Assembly: GCA_013397795.1 (NCBI GenBank)
Contig: VZTJ01004488.1
Coordinates: forward strand, 1,206,217 to 1,270,216
DNA length: 64,000 nt
Direction: 5' to 3'
Source: Orthonyx spaldingii
Taxonomy: Eukaryota; Chordata; Aves; Passeriformes; Orthonychidae
The translations under genes and the position numbers were made by a program. A model generated the notes under the pieces. It was not told where the DNA came from, made no database searches, and saw nothing but the letters and a program-made list of their open reading frames with translations. Below are positions 50,301 to 61,500 of the stretch, in pieces (position 1 is the first letter of the stretch; each line of letters begins with the position of its first letter).

Positions 50301-52135
50301 ATTGTACTATCCATAAAGGGATTTGGAGACAAGTGATAAAAATACATTTGAGTGCAAAGGCTCTAGACACTTACTAATGTAAAATGTTTTACAGCAGGCA
50401 AATCAAACTTAAAAGCTGCCACTTATAGTCACATTCATTTACGTTTTGAGGATCCTCCTTCCCTATTGAGGATGCTTAGAGAGTAGCTGTTTCCATTATT
50501 TTCCCATACAGCTGTAATCATGTCACTGCTTTCTATGGCTGTCTCACTCCCAGAGGTCTTTCTAACCACCTCTAAATGATTTGGATGCAGTTTCTCACAC
50601 ATTAATATTAATACTTGACTGTGAACATCAAACCCTTTAATTGCTTTCATAGTGAATACTTGATGTGCCTGAGTAAACATTCCTTACTTAAAGCTGTAGC
50701 TCCATTAGTAATGACACAAACGGTACAATTTAGAAATAAATCCCTGATTTTAATATACTTAAAGAGTGTAAGATATGAATAACTAATTAATTTATAGAGA
50801 TAGAGAGTTGGGAGGAGCATAAGAGAAAATATGAATACACAGAGATGAACTGTTGAATTGTTAAAGTTGTAAAATGCAAGTTCTTTTTAGAGGTCAGAGT
50901 ACACATTACCCTTTATAGATTTACCTTTTTCCCTTACATTTCTTTGACTTGAAATCCCTCTAACATAACTTCTGGGATGTAGCCAGAATTTTTTTCTTTC
51001 TGAAGTGCAAGCCTGACTGAAATCCATTTCTTTATCATTTTCCATTAGAGTAGTTCTATTTCTTTTATGGCTTTCCAAACCCTGCACTGCAAACTACACA
51101 GGCTTGCAAAAGTCATTGCTCCTTCAGCAAATGCCTCCCTTTTAAAGTCACCTTCATCAATGTTTTCAGAAGTACATTCATAGACAGGAGCCGGGCCTTT
51201 ACCCTCTTGCTTTTCTAATTCTGCCGTGCGCACTGTGTGAGTTCTGGGACAGAGAATGGGGAGGACAGAACCACCACCTCTGGCCCATCCCCACTGTGGC
51301 TGCCTTACACCCCAGAGCATTTCTGTTTCTGAGAGTAATTCATGTGGATTTTCTATGCCTATGCAGTCTAACTGACCTCGTTTCCAATAAATCCCAAATC
51401 CAAGGAGAAAATGAGGCATCTAAATCACAATGCAGACTTTTCATCTTCAAAGATCATCTGAGGAACATTTTAAAAATCAGTCTCCTTTAGTGCACTTACT
51501 ACAGTAATTTAGTGGACAAAGGTTTCACATAGCCTTGGGAATATCCCATTTAAAATCTTGCCTGTGCCATCTCTTCACAACCCTAAACAATGTGGTCTGG
51601 AGATACTACCTAACTTTCCCTTGAATTTCTTGGTCATACATTTAAAAACACTGTCAGCCAAAGTAGGAAATGCATGGATAACACAGTTATTTATCCTGGT
51701 ATTTAGGGTACTTATCTTTCAGGTTTTTAGCTAGTTTAAAAATAACTGAGTTTTAAGAAATTAACAACTGAGACTCAGAGACTTTAGTAGATCCATATGT
51801 GAATTAGGTGCCTAAATCTATTCCCTTTTCTTGACTTCAGATTTTCAATTGTCTGCAATGACACTTCACATTCAGATTTGTGTCACCATAATATATAGAC
51901 TCCTTTCATCTCTAGGAGAAGATTCCTTACAGTACTTTACTTGTTGCTGCTTCAAGGTATTCCCAACATGGTTAGATTACGCTCCCAGTAGTCACGAGTA
52001 AAACTTTGACATTAGCAGAACTAGATAGGTCAGCTACAAGAAGTTCTGATTTGCTACTTATTATTATTAAATTAGTGAGTTTTGAGTAAAATATCCTGTG
52101 TCATGACATAATACATGGTACTGCAACAGGATCCT
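44311..52135. other. No recognised gene or transposon
   Basis: About 7.8 kb of AT-rich DNA. The longest open frame of the window (143 codons, minus strand, 44940-45371) lies here. It has no motif and a Cys/Tyr/Ile-rich composition, so it is treated as chance. A 124-codon minus frame (51045-51419) has a more protein-like second half and is discussed as a finding. Confidence 0.5.
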
Positions 52136-53236
52136 TCTGGACAAAATGTCCAGCATTCAGGTGGATAAACACATCATGTGAGCAACTGGCTCATGCATGG
52201 AGAACAACAGGCTACAGTAAATGAGGTGACATCAGACTGATCACCTGTCACTAGTGGAGTTCCACAGGGCCCCATCCTCAACCCTGTGCTCTTCAATATT
52301 TTCATAAATGACTTGGATGCAGGACTTGAGTGTATATTAATTAAGTGTGCCAACAACACTATATTGCGAGAAGCTGTTGACTTGCTTAAATGCAGAGAGG
52401 CTTTGTAGAGAAACCTTGTCACATTAGAGGGATGGGCACTCACCAATCACATGAAATTTAACAAGGGAAAGTGCCAGATTCTGTACCTGGGATGGGACAA
52501 CCCTGGCTGTGCACATAGACTGGGTAATGAGAGGCTGGCAGGCAGCAGCACGGGAAAGGACTTGGGGGTCCTGGCCGATGGCAAGTTGAACCTGAGTCAG
52601 CAGTGCCCTGGCAGCCAGGAGGGCCAACCCTGTCCTGGGGGCATCAGGCACAGCATCAACAGCTGGGCAAGGGAGGGGATTGTCCTGCTCTGCTCTGCAC
52701 TGGGGCGGCCTCACCTCGAGTGCTGGGGGCAGTTTTGGGTGCCACAGTATAAGAAAGACATTAAACTGTTAGAGATTGTCCAATGAAGGACAACAAGGAT
52801 GGTGAAGGGCTTTGAGGGGAAGCCATGTGAGGAGTGGCTGAGGTCACTTGGTCTGTTCAGCCTGGAGAAGACTGAGCGGAGACCACACTGCAGTTACAAC
52901 TTTCTCATGAGAGGAAGAGCATGGGCAGACACTGATCTCTTCTCTGTGGTGACCAGTGACAGGACTCAAGGGAATGGCCTGAAGTTGTGTCAGGGTGGTT
53001 TAGGTTGGATATCAGCAAAAGGTTTTTTCACTGAGAAGACGGTTGGGCACTGGAACAGGCTCCCCAGAGAAGTGGTGACAGCACTAAGCCTGAAAGAGTT
53101 CAAGAAGTGTTTGAACAATGCTCTGAGGCACATGGTGTGACTCTTGGTGTGTCCTGTGCTGGGTCGCAGTATGGACTTCATGATCCTAGTGGATCCCTTC
53201 CAATTCAACACATTCTATGATCCAGTAATTCTATGA
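52136..53236 (+). mobile_element. CR1 LINE, about 1.1 kb, ORF2 reverse-transcriptase end plus 3' UTR
   Basis: The longest clear CR1 in the window. Blocks in order: ACAAAATGTCCAGCATTCAG; the RT motif GVPQGPILNPVLFNIFINDL (near 52255-52315); a degraded catalytic box near 52347 reading KCANNT where a functional RT has FADDT; then MKFNKGKCQILYLGWDNPG; a DLGVLADGKLNLSQQC block; RPHLECWGQFWVPQYKKD; LRSLGLFSLEKTE; and GHWNRLPREVVTALSLKEF. It ends with the 3' UTR and TTCTATGATCCAGTAATTCTATGA at 53213-53236. Several stops and frameshifts are present and the element is 5'-truncated. It belongs to a different CR1 subfamily from 8578-8945, as judged by the 3' UTR wording. Confidence 0.95.
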
Positions 53237-53391
53237 ACTGTCTAAACTCTATTTTCCAGAAAAGATTGTGTGGGAATCTTTCTGAAAACTATGCTTCTCT
53301 CAAGACTTCTACAATGACTGCTCAGTCGTTAGAGCATCTTTTAGGCCATGGTAGATCCAGATTAAAATATTTATATGGAGACAAGTAGCTG

Positions 53392-53508
53392 GCACTTTCT
53401 ACAGTATCTCAAATTCAACCTCAAGTACCACTTCCTAGGTAAAGTGACGCACTCTCTACAGTATCTCAAATTCAACCTCAAGTACCACTTCCTAGGTAAA
53501 GTGACGCA
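53392..53508. repeat. Tandem duplication, 57-bp unit, two copies
   Basis: Copy 1 (53392-53448) and copy 2 (from 53449, matching to about 53508) differ at one position only (T at 53397, C at 53454). The unit is a multiple of three, so the open frame crossing it (53375-53587) carries the same 19 residues twice, including LQYLKFNLKYHFLGKVTH. That frame has no other coding sign. The near-identity means a recent duplication or an assembly artefact. Confidence 0.93.
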
Positions 53509-54000
53509 TTTCCATTACAGATGTGTAAGATTAAATGAGTGCCATGGAATTATGGTTCAAACTGTATTCTGTGGTAATAAATTGTAGTCATAAATTCACA
53601 AAATTTGTATATTCTCCAAAGTGGCATAACTGGTAAATGACGTTCTTCCGTACAGAGAATTTCTAGTCTGACAAAAGCCAAATATCTGCATAACAGGACA
53701 AAGGATGACTGATTAGGTAAAACCTAATTGTGGTTTACTAATTATTGCCTTTTTTCTGCAAAGTTCCAAATGTCTCTTGATAAATCAATCAGAATGGAGA
53801 TGACTCCATTTCTTACTGCCTTTTAGGAAACACACCTAAAGAAAGTGGCAGGAGAGAGTTCTGTCTTTTTAATGAAGCTAGATCTCTGCTTGTTCTTAAA
53901 ATCAGATGTGTCCCAGGAAAGAGTCAGCTATTAAATAAAAACTAGTTCCCTTTTAGTCATCTGTCTACTTGGTGCGATGCTAACTTTGTACTTCTGTATC

Positions 54001-54051
54001 TTCTCTCCATATGTTTTTCTATTAGCCTTCTCTCCATATGTTTTTCTATTA
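54001..54051. repeat. Tandem duplication, 27-bp period, two copies
   Basis: TTCTCTCCATATGTTTTTCT followed by ATTA occurs at 54001-54024 and again, identical, at 54028-54051. Confidence 0.92.
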
Positions 54052-55239
54052 ACCTAGATATTCTTCCATCTCTGTAGAAAACACACTGAATATATCCTCT
54101 GCCTGTAGGGAAGAAGAAAAAGAAATGCTGCCTTATATATCAAAGAACTTTTATAATTTCTCTCAGGTCATATTGTGGAGAAATACAAAAGTTATGATGA
54201 GACCCAACTTAACCAGAGCTAAGTTAGTTTGGATTTGCCTCGATTTTCTCCTTAGGTTCACTGTCAAAAGAAATCCAAAGTCCTTTAAAGTGCACTCTCT
54301 GCCTAAGTTTTATTACAGTAAAAAAGTTAGAATAGTTAATATTTAAAACAGTAAAAACCCCAAATGACCAAGGGAACAAGTACAGAAATAGAATGAAGTT
54401 ATGAGGAATTCCCTCCTTCCATTTGCTCTCTTCCAAACAAGTAATTATTTCCAGGTAATTTTTTGATAAAATGATAGAGAAATAACTAAATGTGAGTCAA
54501 CTGATATTTCCAGAAGGAGGAACTGGTCAACAATGTTAACGAAGACAGAATTTGTATTAAAAAAAATCATCACATGAAGGGAATTAATAACATAAAGAAT
54601 ATGAGGAAAATAAAAAGAACAAAAAATAGGTTTTAGAAACATACATTTTAAAAAAGAATCTTGAAAGTCAGCAAAAAGGAGAAAGAAAAAATGAAAAGGC
54701 AGGAGTTTGATTTAAGGGACACAAATACTAAGTGGTTGGTGGCAGAGGAAAGACGGAAAGCACAGGAAAAGGTTACTATTTAAAAAGAAGAAAACTTTGC
54801 GTAGAAAGTTTAAATTGCGGCCTCTTTATTAAACACAAGTGCAGAAGAATTGTTTAAGTAACTAGGAAAGTTAAAAATACCAGGAGAAGAATGATATGGA
54901 AATTGAAAGGATTGTTAACACTACAGTAAATCTTTCTGCAAGTACATTTCTAAATAATAATAAGAGAGAAGGTTCTGGGCTGTAAAGGACTGAAGTGTTT
55001 AACACTTTTTCTTTAATCTGTTCATACATCTTCACCTCAAATAACGCTTATAACTATGCAGCCATAAAAACATTAATTTTAGCAGTAAGGTAGTAAGAAA
55101 AGGCTATGAATTCAGCTGAGCAAAAGGAAGGCACAGTTAAAATCCATTTTAGTTGAGAAAGCTCTTTTTAGCTTTTTATATGTATGGTTACAAAACTGGT
55201 TAGGAAAATTTTTGATCTCTTGACACACTTCGAACACTC

Positions 55240-56150
55240 CTATAGGATATGTCATGCACTGGAAGACTGAAAAAAGCAAACATGATGTGTATCAAAAAAG
55301 AAAAGGATCAATATAGACCAGTTGGCTTCTACTTACAGAAAAATACTGTAAAAAGTAGCCAAACTACTCCTAATTACCTACAAGATAGTATGGAGATGAG
55401 TACTACACAGTCTTACAAGAAAAACTTGCAAACCAATCTAAACTGCTTCTGCAACATGGAAGCTGGTCTTGTGAGCATAGGAAAGAAAGAGCATGTACCA
55501 TTTATCTTGACTGCTGTATGATTTCTTGGCAGAGTCTCAGATGTCCTTCTCATAAGCAACTTGACCAAATAAATATAGTTAAAGATAAAACACTCATGTA
55601 TTTTTAAAGAAGGATGAATCCAAACCCATTCTTAAAGTGTATTTATTAGTGGCTGTCTATCAAAATGAAAGATTTGCTCAATACAGCTCTTGAAAGATCT
55701 GTCCTAAACCCTGGATATGGAATGATTATATATTTTAATTAATAAAATGGATGAGAAAACAGAGAAAATTAAATCTTTGTGCCAATCTTAGAGCTTTGTT
55801 TGAAGACAACACTAGAGTTCAAATCAATTTTAACAAATTGAAGAGATACTGAGAAAAAATTGGGTGCTATTCAGGTAGACAAGTACAAGATATGGCTTAT
55901 GGACACAAATACAGGACACAAACCTGGTGGTTAGGGAGAAATGTTACAAAGGTGTGGGAGTCACCAGAGTCCCAAAGTGAGAATGACCGACAAGGTCATA
56001 CAGCTGCAAAAAACATAACACACCTTCGTGCAGGAAGGCTAGAGCCCAGAGAATACATGAAGCAATCCCTCTACTCTCCTCAGCACTGGCTACATCTTTG
56101 TTCCAATTCTTCCAACAATTTTTGGACATCAAATTTCAAGGTAAGACAAT
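55240..56150 (+). mobile_element. Ancient, highly diverged CR1-like LINE remnant
   Basis: No continuous match, but the conserved blocks of CR1/L3-type ORF2 occur in the right order and spacing on the + strand. They are LKKANMMCIKKEKDQYRPVGF (55265-55330, equivalent to the WKxAxVxPIxKKGxxxxxxNYRPVSL block); CTTCTCATAAGCAAC (55547-55561, the HNILISKL block); GATCTGTCCTAAACCCTGG near 55697 with IIYFN after it (the QGSVLGPxLFxIFINDL block); GAGTTCAAATCAATTTTAAC near 55815; ACAGCTGCAAAAAACATAAC near 55999; and GAAGCAATCCCTCTACTCTC then CTCAGCACTGG (about 56060-56090). All frames are broken. The divergence is far greater than in the other CR1 copies here, pointing to an old insertion. The 90-codon frame 55249-55521 is a piece of it. 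Confidence 0.62.
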
Positions 56151-56268
56151 TGAGGGATCATCATAACCCAGCAACAATTTTAGCAATGTTAACTACTTAG
56201 CTGGTAATTTTTCATGCTACTTTTGTCAAATGTTAACATTTTAATTTCACCGATTTTTGTATGCACAA

Positions 56269-56312
56269 TATTATTTTTATATTATATTTTTATATTATTT
56301 TATATTATTATG
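56269..56312. repeat. AT-rich (TATATTATTTT)n-like tract
   Basis: Three to four degenerate units of TTTTTATATTAT. Confidence 0.75.
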
Positions 56313-58501
56313 TAACAGCTCTTCCCACTAATGCACAAGAGAACAGAATTAGACTGCTGATGAAGTAGAACTATGCAGAGCTATGTGGAAAGGGAAGCTC
56401 ATACAGTTCTGTGCTATTTACTACAGAAGCCAGGAATGTATAGTACTTGAGGAAAGGAAAGCAATGTTTTTATCAAAGAGGAAGATAAGTGTTGCTTTGG
56501 GGAATTGAGTTCTGGCTATGTAATGGAAAAATCATTCTACTCAAACATTTAACAGGTGATCGTTAATTGCATGTTCTTCATTTCCCGTGCTTTTAATTAA
56601 AGGCTGTGATTTTTAGTTTGAATATTTTCAGCTGTAATTGAAATTATAGGAGCTGTGCTATATTTAAATACAGAGTGCTGCACGATGCAACATATGCTGA
56701 CATAAATCAGATCCAGATATTCAAAACTGGTTTCCAAAAACAATGGACATTTCTGTCTGTCATACCTCTGTTTCCAGATTCCCCATATGTCAAATCAGAG
56801 GAACAATTCTTCATATCATGAAGCTGCTGAGAAAAAATAATAAATAAATCAGTGTTTGTGAAGCACTTGCATATTATATTAATGACTGCTATAAAAAACC
56901 TGTAGGGAATATTATCATTTCTGTCTTCAGTGTAATAAAGATAACATGGGACCACCAATATCTGTTCATTAACTGCACAATAAATGAGACCGAGCCCTGG
57001 AGGAAGAGCATGGTCTAATGTACACACAAAAGTCCAAAAGTGCAAGCAATCTTCACAATTACATTTTGTAGCATTATATTGTACAGTCAAACTCTCTAAA
57101 GCTTTTAACATGGCTTTTTATATTTAATAAATATCGATGTAATCAGGAAGTACCAAACAGGATTATGGAAATTATAGCATAATCAAAATAATAATGATTC
57201 TGTAGTATCTATGAGCAAAAAAGACCCTATAGTGTATTCAAGTGTATTTCACCCTTTTCGGCATGGCAGTGTTATTTTCTCTCAAGAAATACTTTGGATA
57301 TCTCTGAGGTTATTCCTGCTGGTGAGGTAAACACACCTGCACTCCGGAGATTTAATTCAAACCTGAAGAAAGCTGAGATTGGGATAAACTGCAAGCAATT
57401 CTTGTCACTCTTCAGTCTGAACCCGTTGCTCCCAATTTTGGAGAGAATGTCCTAAGGGGAAACAAAATATCCAAGGGAAAGAATCTGTTGTCATATACTC
57501 GGGAATATTAGTTTGACACCAAAATAAGGGCAAATACGCAGAAATTCAATGCTGCACCTTATAGCTTAAAGTTACTTGTAAAGGAGTCCTACAAATACAG
57601 TTCCTTTTTCATGGAATGTTTAAAATATTTAAATTTGAAATCTGTGGTAGAGGAATATTCATAAACTTAGTCAAAAAAACGCTTGGATATTGTAACCCAA
57701 ACAACTGAAGGAGATAGGTGTTTATAGGGTCAGTTTATCCAGGAGAATTCTAATTCTGGATGTGATCATAATATGCGCTTAAACAGGTTTATTAGAATTT
57801 TTTAGAATTTTAGAAGTGGTTTTAATGATCTAAATCCTGCATAAGCCTCATTTTAGCTGCATAATCATTTTGGTCTTCCTCAAAGTACTGTCACAGGCAA
57901 CAAGTCTTATTGCAACCACTTCCTCAGGTAAATTTATGTAAGCTCGTATCTGGATCAACCAACCTCTACTCAAACATGTCCAACATGACCTAGCACTTAT
58001 AATTCAACTAGAACATCACTCTATTTTAATCATAGAAATAAACCACAACTATAGAAAAAAAAAAAAAGAGTGAGTGGGGGAAGTTGTTGATGTCATGGAT
58101 TGTATAAAGATCTCTTTTTGATAATCTTTCTGTGAGAGAATTTGTCAACTTTTACTTCCTCCAAAAACTTAAAATCCTGTTTGCCTAAAATAAAAACTGG
58201 TTTTATACTGCAGAGCTTTTGTTCTTCAGATGACTTTTTTTCCTACAATAAGTAAAACAAACCATGTCTAGATGTGCAGTAGCTGGTAATTTTTAACTGG
58301 TTAATCTTCAACTATAGAGACATTGTTTCCTAGACCCTTTCAGGTGGTTTTTTTAATGAAAATGTTTTGTCTTGAATGTCTTCCACAGGGATGTCCTTGA
58401 CTTAATTTGGTAGTCACACATAGTGTCATGCCCCAATAAATGTCTTGACATAAGTCTACTCATTTTAAAAGTATCAACTAAAATAAAGGTGGTAAAGATG
58501 A

Positions 58502-58550
58502 CTTTTAATGTATCTTTTAATGACTTTTAATGGCAAAGATTTCTTTTAAT
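58502..58550. repeat. Four CTTTTAAT repeats
   Basis: CTTTTAAT occurs at 58502, 58514, 58524 and 58543. Spacing is irregular (12, 10 and 19 bases), so this is a cluster rather than a clean tandem array. Confidence 0.75.
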
Positions 58551-61500
58551 CATCTTTGTCTTTGAAAATTACCCAAGAGCAGTATAGTGCATCTGAAAGA
58601 GCCAGACTGTGAATCAATGTGGTTGTAAGACAAAGACGTGTATTAGTTTTCACCAAAAGTTGAAGCAGAAGAGGAACAAGTTCAAATATATTACAGCACA
58701 CCTGCATTGGGACACAGGGAGACAGGAGAAAGTCCATGGAGCACTGATGTTGCTCCAAAACCTCTCTCTCCTCAAAGCATTCTCCAGCACAAATAGGTGC
58801 TACCCCAGGTGCCACAGATACTAACCCATTCCTACCACATTCATCTCCAAAGTGACAAGACAGAGAATTAGAAATATAGTATAAGTCTCCATCATCACAA
58901 TATTTTTTCTTGCATTATATTCTTTAATGAATACACAATAACTACTATCAAGAGAAATCCTGGTAAACATTTCACTCACAGAACTTTATCAGGCTAGTGG
59001 AAGTTCATTGGCAGTTCCCCATGGTTTAAAATTATCAAAACTGTGCATTAGATAGATAATACATGTGGCGTATATGTGATTTAAATATACACATATACAT
59101 ACTTGAGCATTTTAAACAAGGAATTTAGTATATTTTTCCAAGTATTTCGTGGTATGTCATTCAAAATATTAATTGAAATTTAAGAAATAGCGCTAGCAAC
59201 ATGAAAAATCTCTTTTATTGTCTTATTTTTAACCAGTGTTGAAATTAAATGGCTTTTTGGTGTGCTGTTATAATTTGTTGGATAACAATGATTGTCAATG
59301 AGCTCTCTCTTAACCAAGAAGGCATGTATAAAATAGTTTTCTGTCTCTTTAATTCTGTTAAATTTCTAGAAAAATCCAGCATGATAAGAAGAACAGAGAA
59401 TTAAATTTAAAAATAAATGTAGAAAACTGTAAGTATAATATTTTTCCTATAAGTCTCACAGTAGTGTCACTTGGCATTGAAAGCTGAAATAACAAAATGA
59501 GATCATTGATAGATAGTCAACACTCTCTTTCTAAAATACTCCCTTTTCCAAGATAGCTTTCTCTCATCCTCATGCTGTATATAGTGAGATGTACAATTGA
59601 TCTCACAGGTGTTTACATTAAAGAAGCCTTATTGGGATTTGGAAATGACAGGATGCCCAAAATACATTTCATGCACTTCAGTGATCTATTATTAATAATT
59701 CATAAATAGGATAACTGTAGCTACTATTTGTGAATTTATTACTTTTCTGGTTTTCATCATATGTGACAGAGTTTACTCTGCCATCAATATACAATTTCAT
59801 CTTGGGAGAGCATAGTCCTATATCCTGGTCTTTGAACCCAAACCCTTTGCCTATCACAGTTCAAATACAGATATTTCATCCCTGCTGTAAATCAAACACA
59901 GTGTGTTTGTTACCACCATGACAAGACATGATCACTAGATAATCAGCTAAAACAACTCCAACTTGGTAAAATACTTGGCTAAAAATACAGGAACTTATAA
60001 TTTCTTTTTCAAAAGAAAGTAATCTTCGTACAGCCTTTTTGCATTCACCCTATTTTTAACGTTAATTTTACAGCAACTTATCTCTTCCCATATGAAAACA
60101 TTTGAGATATCTCAATTTTGTCAAGTTATTGACTTCCAGTGGTTACCATCTTAATAAATCTTTGAGACTACTCATAATAGACAATGCTACTTATGTATAA
60201 GTAAAGATGGTAAAATCTGGTTCACTATCATTCAAAGAGCATCAACTGGAAGATCATAGACTTCCGAATTACTTTTTCTATTTTTGGAAGAAAATTAAGG
60301 AAACTGTGCATTTCAAATTGTACTGAATTAGTTTAGTATCCATTTTTTCTTTTTTGTATTTCTAATTTTAAAGAAATTACCTCATTTCAAATTCTCTGTT
60401 GACCTGTATGTTACATAATGTTCCAAATCTAAGTTATTGGAAGCTGCAGTCAGTAATAAAATAAATTATGTGACCTTAATTTCCAATTAGTTTAAGTTAA
60501 CAGAAGTTGGAGCCCAGAAAATATTTTATTAAGAAAGCTGAGGAATTATATATGTGACTTAGAAAGCATGGAGATAAACTAGTAGTTTGGTGAACATAGA
60601 GGATATATTTCTACATGTTTTACTGAGATAATGTGTTCTGAATAAAATGGGATTTCAAATTTCACAAAGCAGATGGAAGGCTGAGGGTTGAAGGTGTGAA
60701 AAATGTACCATATCTACAATAGTAGAAAAGACAAAGAAAATAGATTGATTTAGAAAACAGAGGAATCATATCGCTCCCTCTCAATTAAAATTGGACTATT
60801 TATGTGGTGGAGCCAGGATTCAATTTAGGAATTAAATATTGAAATTTAGGGGCTCTTTCAGTTGTCAGTGAATAAAGATTTTTTGTCATTTAAGTCAGAG
60901 AGACACTACTCTAGGCTGTGCAAGAGGTTTGCACAAACAGTACCTATGATATAGCTATTGTAGGAGACATGAATCTTTTTGGCTCTTCAGCTAAAGGCTG
61001 TACAAAAGATTTTATTTTAAATGGTGCTAAGTGTCTGTGTAGGGACAATTAACTGTATATTAACATCAACTTTAATTTCAGCTTAGAGATCTCTGTTGTC
61101 TGTCATGGACCCTCATTCATCCAACATTTCTGTAAGCAGTTGCACATAACCACCAGCTGCTCCATTCACGGGGTCCTTTGCAATATCATAAGATCCCAAA
61201 ATAATCCATATGGGGCTGGCAGATATGACACAAAAGCAATGGGAGACACCTGACCTTTACAACAACAGCAGGATACCAGGAAGCACAACCCACAATACAT
61301 CAAATGGCACTTGATGCTTGAATCAGAGCCTGAATCAAGCCCCTGCTGTTTAGCAGCTTTTGGTTCAGTCTCAGTGGGATTGCCTGTATAAGCTTGCCAT
61401 CCAGTGCTAAGGAATTTTCAATAATCCTTTCTCTTGGAATTGCACTTAGTTTGGAGAATTTAGAAAATATATGCCGTTATAATTTGTGTTGCATATATTG

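Larger units (their letters stand above)
53237..55239. other. Gene-free stretch with two local tandem duplications
   Basis: Apart from the two duplications listed separately, this AT- and A-rich stretch shows nothing recognisable. Confidence 0.5.

Noticed and set aside
56707..57111. 134-codon minus frame
   Set aside because: Cys/Ile/Phe-rich with no motif. No sign of splicing or conservation can be read from the sequence.
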